64,000 nt of DNA from Lithospermum erythrorhizon. Taxonomy: Eukaryota; Streptophyta; Magnoliopsida; Boraginales; Boraginaceae. Numbering within the stretch: position 1 is the stretch's first letter; the number at the start of each line of letters is the position of its first letter. Position numbers and translations under genes: made by a program. The DNA lies in contig JADFUC010000514.1 in NCBI GenBank assembly GCA_019722365.1, positions 186,001 to 250,000 on the forward strand, given 5' to 3'. Shown in pieces: positions 24,691-37,745 of the stretch. The notes beneath the pieces were generated by a model. It was not told the DNA's origin and searched no databases. It was given only the letters and a program-made list of their open reading frames with translations.

Positions 24691-27600
24691 CTCCCCTTCT
24701 TTATATGTCTAATCAACAAGAATATGCCCTCGTTAAAACCTTACTAAGAAAAACCCGTTTAGGTACAAAACCTCGCTGAAGAAAAAAAAGAGTCGCATAT
24801 CTCAGACATAAAAGATAAACGCTGAATCATTAAACCTTTAATGTGAAAACTCCACGGGGACAAAAACCATTATTAAGGAAAAAAGAGTACAACGATACTA
24901 ACTCCCCGCTAATTCACACATCACTGGGACATTTTTAAATAACGTAGCTTCATACTTTGGATAACTTCTAATGTCGAGGTAGGGGTGACTTAGTGATAAT
25001 ATCTCGCTAGATTTTATCACACGAGCGACTTTGCTGGTAACGATTTCACCATTCTTCTCAAGCATCACGGGTGTAAGAAAAACCATATATTTTGTTCTAT
25101 CTCCTTTAATAATATGTCATTCATTTTACTATTAACACATCTACAATTATCGCTAGCATAAAAAATAGCTAGGACCAACTTTCATATGATAAATCACAAG
25201 TAATACGGATTCATCGATCATATTTCTCCTCAACCAAACGCATCTCACGATTTCTTCTTCTTCAAGCAAGGCTTTCAAGATCTCTACGCGGTGTCGATGA
25301 TTTTATTGATCTAGTTTGTTTCATACATCACCATGAAATACATAACTACTAATAAAGAAACACCATGTATATGATCTTCCAATATAGATCATATAAGTAT
25401 TATGCATTCGCATAATCAATTGTGTATAAATTGAATATGTTCTAATGGAACAATCTTATATCCCTTATATATTTAACTTCATTTCAATGCATCCGTGTTG
25501 ATATTTCCTCCTAATATATATCACTACTTCAATAGCACTTATATATGATACTTCATGATCAAATAATTCTTTTTGTACTTTCTCTTGGCATTAATGGGCC
25601 ATTGTTCACATCTGGTGATATTATAATTATTGGGGTACTGAATGTGACTTATCAACGATATTTCATCTCAAATTCCTTCTTCAAGAAGTTTACAACTCTT
25701 GAAAGCTCTTCAGGAGTTCCAATAATGTTTAAGTCATAAACATAAATTGTCATTTTCATAAACTTTTCTCCCCATCTTTACACGTAGTCACAATGTCACG
25801 TAAGCATCATTCGTATAACCATATTTTGCTAAATAGTCACTAGAAAACTCGCGGAACAAAAACCTAAATAAATAAAAATTATATTTTTAGATATGCTTCA
25901 AGTAATTGTCTCATTAAAAACCTTACTAAGAAAAACTCAAATGAAAAAACTTAGTGAAGCGGAAAAAAGAGTACAATGCATATCGTGATTTCCCCGATGC
26001 AGTCATCATTCCTATATAATAACTCCTCGACGAGATCACCGCTTAGATTATTCAAGCAGAATATCCAAACAACGCTACAAACGCTTGTCAATATCGCATG
26101 ATTATACAATCACGTATCGCTTGTAAGATATACATTGGTATTTCAAGACCAAAGCTCATGTCTTCCGGACGAGATACTAAATTATCTCTTCTTGTGAATC
26201 TCATTTAATCGAGAACTCTACAGAGTATGAATTTATAATTACATGCACAATCGGGTTTGTATATACCTTTATAAGACACTACCCTAAAATCCTTTATAGA
26301 CATGTTGTTTGATAACTAAGAACTCTACAGGAGTTCTTGTACTAACTTACTCATGATAATCTAGTCACCGAGAACTCTTCTGGAGTCTCAATAAACTATA
26401 ATAGTTCTTCAATAGTATCATGATTATTCGGATCATCAATGATGACAAATAATTAAATCATAAATATATGTAAGATCAATATAAACTTACATTAATAATT
26501 CAAATACATCATACACATAATAAGTAAACAAATATATCATATAATCATATAAGACATAATATATAGAGTAAAACATGTATGACATACTATCGATAGACTT
26601 GCATGTACTTGTGATACTAAATAAAATTATCATGCAAATAAATGTCTAATAATGCAGTTCGAACTTGTAATGCATCTTCCGATGGCTTTAAATATTCAAA
26701 TATTTTCACTTTAACTCAATCGAAAGTTAAGTTCCTAAGGATACATATTTATGCTTCATGCATCATAATTCTTTCTACATGTATACTCCATCCTTATACA
26801 TGTATTCACGTATACGTATTTTCAAAGATGCTATATTATACACATCATATACGATAATGCTGTGCTCTATATTTTATCGCTACCAAACATATATATAATT
26901 TCGATATTACTCCACCACAAAGCGTATGTGACACTTTATAATTCAGCTTAGTGCTTACGGGTATAAATCTTTGTGGTAAATCTTATTTCGCTTATTTGCA
27001 CATATATACCCAATATATACCGTGAGTAGTATCATATTTGATTAGACTTCGGTCTAAATTTCTCACTTATAAAGGAGTTTCGCTAGACTCGCACCGGGTA
27101 TATATTTCACTAGTATCATATTTCATTAGACTGAAGTCTAAATTTCTCACATATATAGCGAGTTTCTTTAACTCTAATCAAGGCTTTTCTCGCTGTTATT
27201 CATAAATATATGTATATATATATCTACTCACTTAAGGAGATAGATTTCAAATCCTCATATTGCTTCATTATATAGAGCTCTTAATTTATTGTCGATAAAT
27301 CTTTAATTTTGGTTCTACCATATTCATGATAACTGAGATCTCATTATAGTCATGAATTTCGTAAATATCTTCTAGAATATTCAATTAAGCTCACACAACA
27401 GTCAACTGGGAGTTTACACTATGAAGCTCACATAAATTCTTCAAACTTAATAGTTTATTGACTCTTCAATGAGTCTCCACTAAATATATTCAATTATTCT
27501 TTCGCAGATCGTGAACTAACCCGGACGGTCTAACTGTTATGCTAAATAATAAAATTTTTCACAATTCTCAAATTTTCGGTTTGACAAAAGTGTATTTTCA

Positions 27601-29594
27601 TATGGAAACATGTTTGTTATTTCAGGTAACAATATATTAGCTCTTTCAGAGCCTTCAATTGATTTTGCTATATTTTGACAAATATTAGCTCTTCTGGAGC
27701 CTTCACTTGTTGTCTCAATATGGTAGACAATTTGACATATATTTTTGAAACTATTTAGATTCCTTTCAGACTTAGAATAATATGGTGCATCTTGAATACA
27801 TATTTTTGAGGCACCGATCTATTATCTCTTCCAGAGCATTCAATCAATTTTGCACTGTCTGATATTGTAATAACACTCGCTTCTTGTATTATTAGATAAG
27901 AAAAATATTTCTTATCTTTTAGAATGATATGAGTTGTTACACTATCTGCAAGACATATTTCTCCTTTATCCATGTTGTTGGTGGCAGTCCTATTGAAAAT
28001 TAAAAATCATACACTGTAATTTCAGAGGGCGCGCCACAAGAACTACTTAAATACCAAATCTTTCCTTAGCCGTAACTAGCCTAGGACATGTATAATCACA
28101 ATACCAACTGCGGATTAGGGAATTCATCGTTTCCTTCAAGAAATTATATGTTGGCTCTTTCAAAGCATTCACCACTTTACACTACCTCATATTGTTGTGA
28201 TAACATTCGCTCTCGGGTTATCAAGTAAAAAGATTTCTTCTCTTTAAAGTGGTATGTATCAGGTTTATATACCTTTGGCCACTAATATTCCCCGGATGGT
28301 TACATTACTCGCATAATATCATTTGTAAGTGTACACTCGAAGAAATCATAGTAATCAAATTCATAAAGCTCAATTCATGTAACTGAACCTGTATTATTTC
28401 AATTATATGAGTCTTCAAGGCTCATAAGTGAATTCACCATATTATTTTATTTCAAAATATTGAGGGCATTCACATAGATTCTTCAAGAATATTCAAAAGC
28501 CCTTAATATATATGATTATCATTTTTAAGCCCTTAATCTTTTCATATTCGTGCTTGCTTAAAATTAAGTATTCAAGACACATCAAAAGATTCAAAGATAT
28601 TTAGTCTTCTGAACTAATTATAATCTAAATTTTGAGTCTTTAGTTGTAAATAGTTTACAGACTACAAATCTTGTGGATTAGTCTCATTTAACTAATAATA
28701 ACCTAAATTTTCTCCAACTATACATAATCAAGTCTTAAGTCTTATAGACTAGTTGCGATTATAAGGTAGGAAATAAATATCAGAAAGTCTAACTAATAAT
28801 ATATCTCGTACCACATAATACTCATACAAATAGATCTGATTAATAATTCACATGATGATAAATTCAACGATTATATATATAAATATAATAAGTCTTTGAG
28901 ACTTAGATGATTGATACATGTCTTCTAGACAAATATATATCTAATAATTAACGAACCATAATAAGTGCATAGATTTAATAAAACTAATTTTGTCTAATTA
29001 ATGTGTTCTCAGACTCGCATTTGATAATTGTCTTCTTGACTCGTATAAAGTATATAATTTAATAATTAGTTTCAATATATGTAATGGTACGAAAATATCA
29101 GTTTACTCATAAATCACTATTAATACTTAATCAAACTAATTCATATATTTTAATACTTTTTATACTAGCGGTGAATATTAGATGCAAGCTCTGTATATAA
29201 ACAATAATATTTCATATTCTAAATCAACTACTTTATTAGACCCATATGATCCAAAGTATAGTCAAAATCATATACTACTTACTAGTTACTACTCTTTTCA
29301 TCAAACCATGCAAGAAGCTAATAGAAAAAGATTCATACTCCCATAATTCTTGGTTAACAAGCTTACTTCATACGATAACGATAAAAAATTCATAGTTCTA
29401 TAAGTTGGAGTACCTTTTAATCAATCGAGAGGCATAACTTACTCACTCGATATATGCCAAGACATCTTCAAAACTAACGTTGATCTTCAAATAATATCTA
29501 GGAGAATGATACTAACATTTTTCCTACGGGGCCAAACCTATAGTATTTTTCCTATTGAATCGCATCGCTTGAATATTAACCCAGACCGATAACG

Positions 29595-29832
29595 TGCCAT
29601 ATTTAATATAACTATAAACAACGCACGTACGTAATAAGAGAAATGAGAAATAAATTTTATTGCTGATATTCAATACATTACAAGGCTAAGTTTTACTTAT
29701 AAAGCCAAGATACAATACATATGATATAACTTGGTAAACAAGTACCATACTTTCTTCTTCGAATCGTTATCTTTTTCATAAATAAGACGACGCGATTGGA
29801 TGTAAACTAACACGCTCATTATTTCCATAACA
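29595..29832 (-). repeat. 5' LTR of element A
   Basis: Second copy of the element A terminal repeat, with the same ordered blocks and the same ATTTCCATAACA terminus. Confidence 0.7.
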
Positions 29833-31089
29833 ATTTTTATGATTTCAAATATACAAATTATAATAATTTGTTCTTACTATATTGTCGCACATTTGAGTAA
29901 CATGAAAGAGATTTTCAAGTTTTCAACTTTCCTCTCTTGATTGATTCGATAATTTGTCTCGATCGACATGTAGAAACTTTGCATAATGATAGCACAAAAC
30001 TAGCCTAAGTGATGCACAAAACTACCCTATAAATAAATTACATACTAATGACATTATAATAACCTCCTTTTACATGATTGATACGATTTGAATTAATCTT
30101 AGATTTACTATTAATAACGCAAATCATTCATGGAATTCGAGTTTATTGCATAGCATATACTTGTACTTGTTGATGAGACACTTATTAGAAGAACAATAGG
30201 CAGTAGACGAACTGAGGGCATAGAGGATCAATTGCCCACCATAATTTTTTGAAAAAATTAATTTTATTAAGCATTTTTTTAGAAACTATAATTGTTCTTT
30301 AAAAATTATGTTGTTTGTCCTTCTAAATTTTTATATTTTTCCTTATAAATATGATATCAAGTAAACTGCCCACTTATATAAAAAATTTGATTTTGCCACT
30401 AGTAAAATTAGAATCCCATAGTGGGAGGATGTAGTAGTGTGGACGTCCTATATTCCTAACTGGTGGTTCACTGATAATTCCTTTTCTAAGTTAATTGGAT
30501 GGTTTCAGTTGTAAGCTTCAAACTGCATCAAAAATTGCACATTGATTGTGAAGTTTGTGTATCACCACTTACCAATATAATTCAATGTACTCACTTCTTT
30601 AAGGCAAACAATTGGTTGAAATGGGTTACAACAGGCGAATTCTTTGAACTGTGATGAATTGATTACAACAACACAAGTTGTGGCTTCATATCTAGCATGA
30701 ATGAGCTCACATGCTTTCCTATTTGCTTAGCTAATAAAACAACATTAATTCACATCATCTAAAATATGCCCATTTAAGTATTATTTCGTTTCAAACTGTT
30801 TGGATAAACAGGATCACTAATAAACAAAGCCATTTTGGTCAATTGAAAATGTTACTCTCCACCAACTTAGTGCAGATGCTTTTTATTTATTTAAAAAAAA
30901 GTATTTATAAGCATGAAATATTACTCGTAAATCATGAACTAATAATTGACACTAAAGTGACGTCGATGCGAAAGATGTCAACAAAAATCGTCACCCTCTT
31001 AATTGGAGTAACATTTTACCGTTAATCGCATAAAATACTTCATAAAATTTGGTAAAAGTCAAGACTCGATCCCTGAAATTTGCTTAAAT
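29833..31089. other. AT-rich intergenic DNA
   Basis: No conserved protein frame and no clear repeat structure. The 60-codon frame at 30843 matches nothing known to me. Confidence 0.35.
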
Positions 31090-31330
31090 ATAATACTTTT
31101 TTTGATTTTTTTTTAGTTGTCATCCTAACATAATTTTTTTGTTTTAAAATAATTGTCATTCTAGCATAATAAATTGCACTTTTACATTTTCAATGTACTT
31201 TTGACTACTTTTTATATTGAACTTATCAACCAACCAATAATATATTTTTAATTAATTGACATTCTACATTTTCAATGCATATTTTGATTACTTTTATTTT
31301 TTCTTAATAACAAGTGTCAGTAGTGGGATG
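31090..31330 (+). mobile_element. MITE-like repeat, family M1, copy 2
   Basis: Contains GTCATTCTAGCATAATAAAT, TTACATTTTCAATGTACTTT, TGACTACTTTTTATATTGAA and TCAACCAACCAAT in the same order as at 35035-35250 and, inverted, at 4190-4348. Ends not sharply defined. Confidence 0.5.
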
Positions 31331-32835
31331 ACAAAGCTTAAAAAAAATCGTGTAGCACAGTTTCTCAAATTACAAATTAATTGCACAAACAATCTCCAAA
31401 GTTTGTATTGGTGTTGTGATAGTCCTGGATTACATACTACAACTAATGAAGAAAAATGACTATTTATACAACATGTTTGAAACTCCGAAACTATTATCGC
31501 ACCGATGCAACCCAATAACCAAGTTTCATATTACAAACTCCAAAGAAAAATAGGATGGTACATGATTCAAAAACCTCCTCCAAACTCTCAGATTGCATTT
31601 AAAAAGACCAGATACTCGACATTTAACGCCTCAATTATTTTACTCAATCAACCATGTCCGGAGCTCAAGTTTTATATCTTGAATTCACCCCTGCATGCAT
31701 ATGAATTAGTCGATTTTAAACTTTACATGAAACTCGGACCTTGTCAATTGGCATTCAATACCAACCTTTGAAATGCCAAATAGATTTGCAGATTCGATAG
31801 TGGACTGTTTATCTTAGATCATCCACACAGTGATTAATTGTCGTCATGATTATTTCAATACGTTAGAAAGATCAATCGGAAATGGGCCAAATTCGACACT
31901 TGCGGGGATCGAAGCAAAATTGATCCGGTATCACTTTTGGCACCCAAAAATGCGTAGCCCGCAAATATAATAAATAAATAAAAAGACCAACCACCGCCAC
32001 CGCCCTTTAGCTACCTGGCCGATCGCTTTTATTTTTTCTCTCTTATTTTTAAAAATCATTTTTTGTATTAATAATTACAAAATAAAAATATATACTATTA
32101 TTTTTATTTTTCGAGATCTATAAATGTAGATTGTGCTTGTATCATTCTTGATACCAAAAAAATTTGATTTTTTACAATAATTTTTATTAATTGTATTAAA
32201 ATATTATGAATTTTTTGGAAATTCAAAGAAAATATATTTTGTGAAACGAAGATAAAATGAGCATAAGAGTAAATTAATTCGACATCCCGAACGACACCCC
32301 GCTGCGGATCAAGTGATAAAAAGTAGTGCTCGTTATTCGGCGCTGCCAAGATAACGTATCGGCAGGCTCGTCACCTGACACCGCCGCTACGATGGGGCCT
32401 TAGGTAAGTCTTCCTACGAACTTGATATGATTTTTTCAACCATATTGACAACATGTTAGCTCAATATCTTTGAAGGATTTAATGAGCTCATCTGCTTACG
32501 TAAAATAACACAAGCGGGATGAGGTTATCTGCTTAATAAAATAATACGTACCAATGCACCACTATAACCATTACACTAAAAAGACTTACCTAACTAAGAA
32601 GGATTGGATTGCAAGCACCTTCTTACCTGTATTAGCAAGGAAATTGTTTTTAATAAATTGATCAAACATGAATTGTAAAAATTATTTACTATTTCATACT
32701 TCCTCCAATTCAAAACATAAAAAATATAATATGATTGAGAGTTGTTTACTTTATTCATATCCATTGATGTTTTAAGCTCCCAAGACAAAACGGAAATTTC
32801 ATTTCCCTTTTAATTAACCCCTACTCAATTATAGA
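31331..32835. other. Intergenic DNA with two modest GC-rich patches
   Basis: Patches at about 31990-32030 (CCACCGCCACCGCCC) and 32280-32400 (ACCGCCGCTACGATGGGGCC) stand out from AT-rich surroundings. No protein domain was recognised. They may be fragments of SINE or LTR sequence. Confidence 0.3.
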
Positions 32836-33305
32836 AATGTTTTCGGTTCGATTCATCACCTTTTTTAGACTTTTTCAAGGTGAAACCTTAATTTATCCGA
32901 TTTTTTTTAGATACATCAATCATATCATCAGTTGAAAATTAATCTTGGGCTTTTAAATCGATTCTTGGCTGACAAGCGATTTTATACTTAAGTATTTGGT
33001 TTTGTACAATAACATAATATATTAAAAAAAATTATGATTAAAAAAAACATATTTTTGACACAACAATCCAAAAAATCATGAAGTATGACATGAGTAGAAA
33101 ATTTTATAATAATCTAATTTTAAAAATTAACTAAAAAATATCACAAATAGTTATATTTTAAATAAAAAAATATAAATAATCGATTCGGTTCTGTCGTTTC
33201 GGTTCACCTTAAACTAAAACCGAAATCAATTAACATTTATCGATTTTTGTTAAACCATTTCAGTTCGATTTTTTTAACTAAATTGATTAAAAATTCAATT
33301 TGATT
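32836..33305. mobile_element. Element with GGTTCGATT-type ends, related to the CGAACCGA family
   Basis: TTTTCGGTTCGATTCATC at the left and clustered CGATTCGGTT, TTTCGGTTCACC and CAGTTCGATTTTTT at the right bracket an AT-rich core. The core does not match copies 23250-23880 and 37118-37745, so only the termini relate it to them. Confidence 0.4.
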
Positions 33306-33949
33306 CCGATCGACTTTTATGTCTGCACTGAACAGAGAACATCCCCACTCATCTATGAAACTTTGCAGACTAATCATCATTCTACTACTCCAAGAGTCAT
33401 ACTCTCCCGAAGATGTAGAGTTGTGCATGCCTACTCAACTAAACCAATGGGCCAATATTTAATGATTAGTTGCAGAGTTATTATTTCCTAAAAATATACG
33501 ATCATTTAAAAAAATTATATCATTTAAAAAAATTTATTTTTTCATAATAATTTATTATTTACATTTTTAATATATCTTTTACGCTTTCAATATATTTTTT
33601 ATACCCAATATAAATTTTCATTATCTTTAATAAAGTATTTTTCATCTAAACAATCATCAATTTTAAAACGAATAAAATATTAATTTTTTCATTAATTGTT
33701 GTGGAATTGTCTTAAACGTCCAATGTTTTGAATTGGTAGAAGTAATAGAGAAGAAGCATGATATTGAACATTTTGATTTATTCAATTAAGGCTTATTGGC
33801 AAAAAATTTCCTACACCTCAATTTTTACACTTTTAAACAACAATTAAAAGCGATTATTTTATCTCTAATACTATATAAAATAATAAGGCACATCTTAAAA
33901 TATCGGACATAATAAAAAAAAAAATTCCATCATCTTTCTCTTTTAACAC

Positions 33950-34100
33950 ACTCCACCCTACCCCTATCCCACCACCACCCTTCCCATTAACCCCCACCAA
34001 CACTTCCCTCATTGTGCCTCCCACCACCCCACTGCCCCCCACTCCCCCATCCGCCCACCTGTTGCTGCCTCCACCATCCCCATTACCACCACCCGTTACG
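33950..34100. repeat. C-rich tract with minus-strand G-quadruplex motifs
   Basis: About 150 bp of nearly pure pyrimidine-rich sequence. On the minus strand it gives four-run G motifs at 34020-34048 (runs of 5, 6, 4 and 3 G with loops of 3-4) and 33961-33985 (loops 2, 7, 3). It lies opposite a G-rich tract at 34561-34680. Confidence 0.6.
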
Positions 34101-34560
34101 TATCTGATCACATATTAGAAAAACAATTTAGCTGCATTTCAACTGAACAATAAATTTGACCAAGTTCACATGACCAGCCTCAAATTTATTAACTGTGACC
34201 AAGTTCTCAACTGAACAAATGAAACTTAATGGAAAAGATGACAAAATAATGGTAAGATAATCAACACCAATTTCAAAGAGTAAAACATTAAATTAAGATG
34301 ATAAAATTTGTGCAGCATACCTCAGACTTCGTCCTTCGCTGGCACGTGCACTAAATTTTGAAGAACTAACTTTTGGTACCTAAAATTTTTGGTAACTTAA
34401 TTTGGAGTTCTTGGTCAATTGAATAACTCATTTTTAACTTCAAATTCGAGTTCTTGAATAATTGAAGAAGTCATTTTAAGTAATATAATTTGGAGTTGTT
34501 GATTAATACTGGTTGAATTATTCAAAGATTTCATAAAGTTGTCAACTTTGATGTGGATTT

Positions 34561-34680
34561 GGGGGTGGTAGGGATAGTGGGATATGGGGAAGGAGGTTGT
34601 TGTGGCGGGGTGGTGGTGGGGGCAGTGGAGTGGGGGAAAGGAGCGGCAATGGTGTGGTGGTGGTTGGTGTTTGTGCAGGA
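34561..34680. repeat. G-rich tract with plus-strand G-quadruplex motif
   Basis: Starts with four G runs of 5, 3, 3 and 4 with loops TGGTA, ATAGT, ATAT (34561-34589), then GGGGTGGTGGTGGGGGCAGT and more G-rich sequence. Mirrors the C-rich tract 460 bp to the left in the opposite strand sense. Confidence 0.6.
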
Positions 34681-35034
34681 AGATGCGTTAAAAAAATAAA
34701 AGTAAGACGTTAAAGAAAAAATGATAAGATTTTATTTTTAATTACGTAATATTTACAATGTATCCTTCTATATTTTAAATAGCTGCTACATAGTACAAAA
34801 TACTATTTTAATGCAAGAATATGGGCCATTTAACGTTTTGTTCTTTAAGTGTATAACGTAGGATTATATAATCATTTCATCAGATGCTTATGAATATAAA
34901 TATTTTAATACGTATTTAAATTTTAAAATTAAACATCTGTAGATCACATAAAAAATTATAGTGATAGCTTTTTAGGAAGGTCTCAATTCAATAAGCCTTT
35001 AATTAATTCACAATTCTATAAAATATACTCGCTT

Positions 35035-35250
35035 CAATAATCTCTTTGTTTTTTAGTTGTTTTAACTTAAATTTTTGTTTCAAAATACTTATCGTTTTAG
35101 CATAATAAATTATAATTTTGCATTTTCAATTTACTGTTTGACTACTTTTTATCTTTAAAATGTCAACCAACCAATTATATAGTTTTGATTAATTATCATT
35201 TTACATTTTTAATGCATTTCGACTATATTTTATTATTACTATAACAGCTT
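35035..35250 (+). mobile_element. MITE-like repeat, family M1, copy 3
   Basis: Contains CGTTTTAGCATAATAAAT, GCATTTTCAATTTACTGTTT, GACTACTTTTTATC and TGTCAACCAACCAATTATAT in the family order. It ends about 170 bp upstream of the NHL start codon, so it may touch that promoter. Confidence 0.5.
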
Positions 35251-35323
35251 AGTTCAAATAAATTTGACACAAAATTACTTTAATTCCAAACTAACATTTC
35301 CGTACATTTGAGTTCTTGAGATT

Positions 35324-35333
35324 CTATATATAG
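35324..35333 (+). promoter_or_regulatory. TATA box candidate for the NHL gene
   Basis: CTATATATAG lies 85 bp upstream of the ATG at 35418. Confidence 0.5.
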
Positions 35334-35417
35334 CATGAACATACCTACTAAAAAACTTGTAAAAACAAGAAATACCCCTTCAAACACCTAAAATACTAAT
35401 CAATTTATCTCCTCCTG

Positions 35418-36543
35418 ATGGCTAACCAGAATGAACCAGTAACTAGTTATCCAGCACCAAACCAGAATCAACCCACCTTTTCTAGACAACCACCACCCTC
35501 TTCTGCCACAATCTACCCTTATGTAATTCCACCAGGATTAAGCTATGCTTACTACAACCAACAATCTTCACAACAACATGATTCATACAACAATAATCCT
35601 CCACGTTCCATCTTCCTTCGTCCCGCTTTTTCCATAATAATTGGTACCATTATGATCACCATGTTCATTGTTTTCATCATTTGGCTTGTTCTTCGGCCAA
35701 AGCTCCCTGTGTTCCATGTCATCTCATTCTCTATCTCCGCCCCTTTCAACCTAACCAACAATAGTTTGTCCACTTCATGGGACATTGGCCTAATTGCACG
35801 TAACCCGAACGCCAAAATTACGTTATACTATGATGATGTTCAGGCTGGTGTTTTTTATAGAGGGGGCTCGTTAGCGGATACGTATTTGTCACCTTTTGTT
35901 CAGGTGGAAATTTACGATTCATTAAGTTTTTTATTTATTAATAATTAAAAAGTCAAATTATACCAATTTATAATATATGTTATTCTTGTTTTAGTACGTT
36001 TTAGGTAATTTAATACATAATATTTTTTTAAAAAAATCATTAATATCAATTATATAAGCTTATTTTTTTACCTTTTAAGTAATTATACCAATTTGTTCAA
36101 AGAATTTTGGTACGTATATTAATTGAGTGCATAGAATAATTTTGATACATTTTCTTTTGGAATTTTTAAATTATACCATCTTAGAATGGTATATATATGT
36201 TGATAGTGTGTAATATTATGAACCGTGTCATTGATAAATCGTAGCCGTTCTCTTTGTTCAGGGGAGGAAGAATGAGAGTCGGATAAAGGCGAGTTTCGCA
36301 GCTTCTCAGACGTTTGTGTATGGGGATGATGTTGCTGGAATGAAGGCGGAGCAGGGGAGGGGGGAGGGGAACGTCGCATTTAATGTTCGGTTGGTGGCGG
36401 ATTTGAGGTTTAAGGCGGGGATTTGGAGGGCAAGGAGGAGGTTGTTGAAGGTGTATTGTGGGGATTTGGTTGTTTTTGTTGGGGGGAATGGAAGTAGAAG
36501 TAATGGATTGGTTGGAGGGCCTAAGCAATGCACGGTTGGATAG
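35418..36543 (+). CDS. NDR1/HIN1-like (NHL) protein, LEA_2 domain
   Basis: Plasma-membrane protein of the NHL/YLS9 family, often linked to pathogen and stress responses. Exon 1 is 35418-35903 (162 codons) and exon 2 is 36262-36543 (93 codons plus stop), joined in phase 0 at CAG|GTGGAA and TTCAG|GGGAGG, giving 255 residues. Residues 1-62 are a Pro/Gln/Asn-rich cytoplasmic tail. Residues 70-92 form the single membrane span, followed by the family signature RPKLPVFHV (93-101). The LEA_2 part follows (WDIGLIARNPNAKITLYYDD, GRKNESRIKASFAASQTFV, FKAGIWRARRRLLKVYC), ending GGPKQCTVG. If the intron were retained, translation would stop at codon 177. The start has a TATA box 85 bp upstream. Most NHL genes that I know lack introns; the continuity of the domain across this one supports the model. 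Confidence 0.88.
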
Positions 36544-37117
36544 TGAAGTTATTGAAATGGATGGACAAGTCGATGGCGTGTTTTTTGTATCAGGTAAATT
36601 ATTAATTTCATTTTTACTTGGGTGCTACCAACAATGAAACACTTAAAAGTCTAATGACAGTTTCGATCATATATGTTTCAAAATATTTACCATTCGATTA
36701 CACATATTTCAAAATGAGTCATTCCATCACATATATTTCAAAAAAATATCTCATTTAATCATTCCGTCAAAATGGAACACGCCCTTGTTAAAAAATGGTT
36801 TGTTATATGTGATGAATTGATGATAGTGAATACAATGTTGTGTTTGAGTAAACGTATTAATTATTTGTTATATTTTATGTTATATTATTACATTTCGTTA
36901 AGATCATGACACATGTTTAATTAATTAATTTATTTATTAAATTAACTTTTAAACAAATAACATACATGTCACAATCTTCAACGAAGTATAATAGAGAGCG
37001 ACACATAAAGTGTAACATAATATCTGAACTTAATTGTTCTCCAATAAAATTCTTCTGATCAACAATATATGGTGTAAATTGAAAATGAATATGTTGTAAT
37101 GAAGTCATTGTGTCTAG
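36544..37117. other. Intergenic DNA after the NHL gene
   Basis: Presumed 3' UTR followed by AT-rich DNA. Three loose repeats of an ATATATTTCAAAA-like word occur at about 36670-36745. Confidence 0.35.
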
Positions 37118-37745
37118 GGCATCTAACAAAATCCGAAACCGACCGAACCGACCGAAAATAATCGAAATTTTTCGTGAACCGGACGGAATCGAATCGATTT
37201 AGTTGCCCAAAAGAGAACCGACTAATTTATGTTCGCTTGGAAATGTTTCTAACCGAACCGATTTCTAAATTTATGTCATGTTTTAATTTTCATTTATTAT
37301 CCTTTTCAAGATTCAGAAGATTCAGACGCCAGATATTTTAAGAAGTAATCGAGATTTAACTTTGCTTTTATTATTAAGTATAACGTAAATAAAATATATA
37401 TAAATCTTTCTAAAACTAATAATATAGAGAATACAAAGATATGTAAAAACAATGGTATTGTGTATGTAAGTTGTATAATTAATCTTAAAAGTACTTCATT
37501 GAAATTACATGGATTAAATTTAGTTTAAAGATTTAATTTTGAGTTCAAGATGATATGCTAAAAAATTGTCTCAAAACCGAAATTTAACCGAGACCGAACT
37601 GAACTCGGAAGGGAATCGATAGATTGGAACCGATCGAACCGAACCGATGCCAGTTCTGTGATTTGAGTAGAATCGATAAATAGCTCGATTTTAGCTTTTA
37701 ATAAAAAATCCCGAATCGAACTGCCGTGACGCTTAATCGCCTGTT
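37118..37745. mobile_element. MITE-like element with CGAACCGA-type ends, copy 2
   Basis: Left end CCGAAACCGACCGAACCGAC, right end rich in GAACCGATCGAACCGAACCG. The core matches 23250-23880 in order and spacing. Length about 630 bp in both copies, which supports an element with fixed limits. Confidence 0.6.

Larger units (their letters stand above)
24450..29832 (-). mobile_element. Decayed LTR retrotransposon A (probably Ty1/copia), minus orientation
   Basis: Two similar LTRs of about 240 bp bound the element. The presumed 3' LTR is at 24450-24690; just outside it a purine tract reads GGGGAG on the minus strand before TGTTATGG. The 5' LTR is at 29595-29832, followed on the minus strand by CGTTATC, a plausible primer-binding start. 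The interior aligns with element B (40529-46326) over most of its length. No polyprotein frame survives, so the copia assignment rests on layout and general resemblance and not on a readable domain. Flanks (ATTTT on both sides if a one-base shift in the T run is allowed) suggest a target duplication. Confidence 0.7.

Noticed and set aside
33854..34111. Glycine-rich minus-strand frame of 85 codons
   Set aside because: Translation of the C-rich tract; low complexity with no family match.
36119..36533. Three proline-rich minus-strand frames
   Set aside because: They lie opposite NHL exon 2 and owe their length to its G-rich coding strand.
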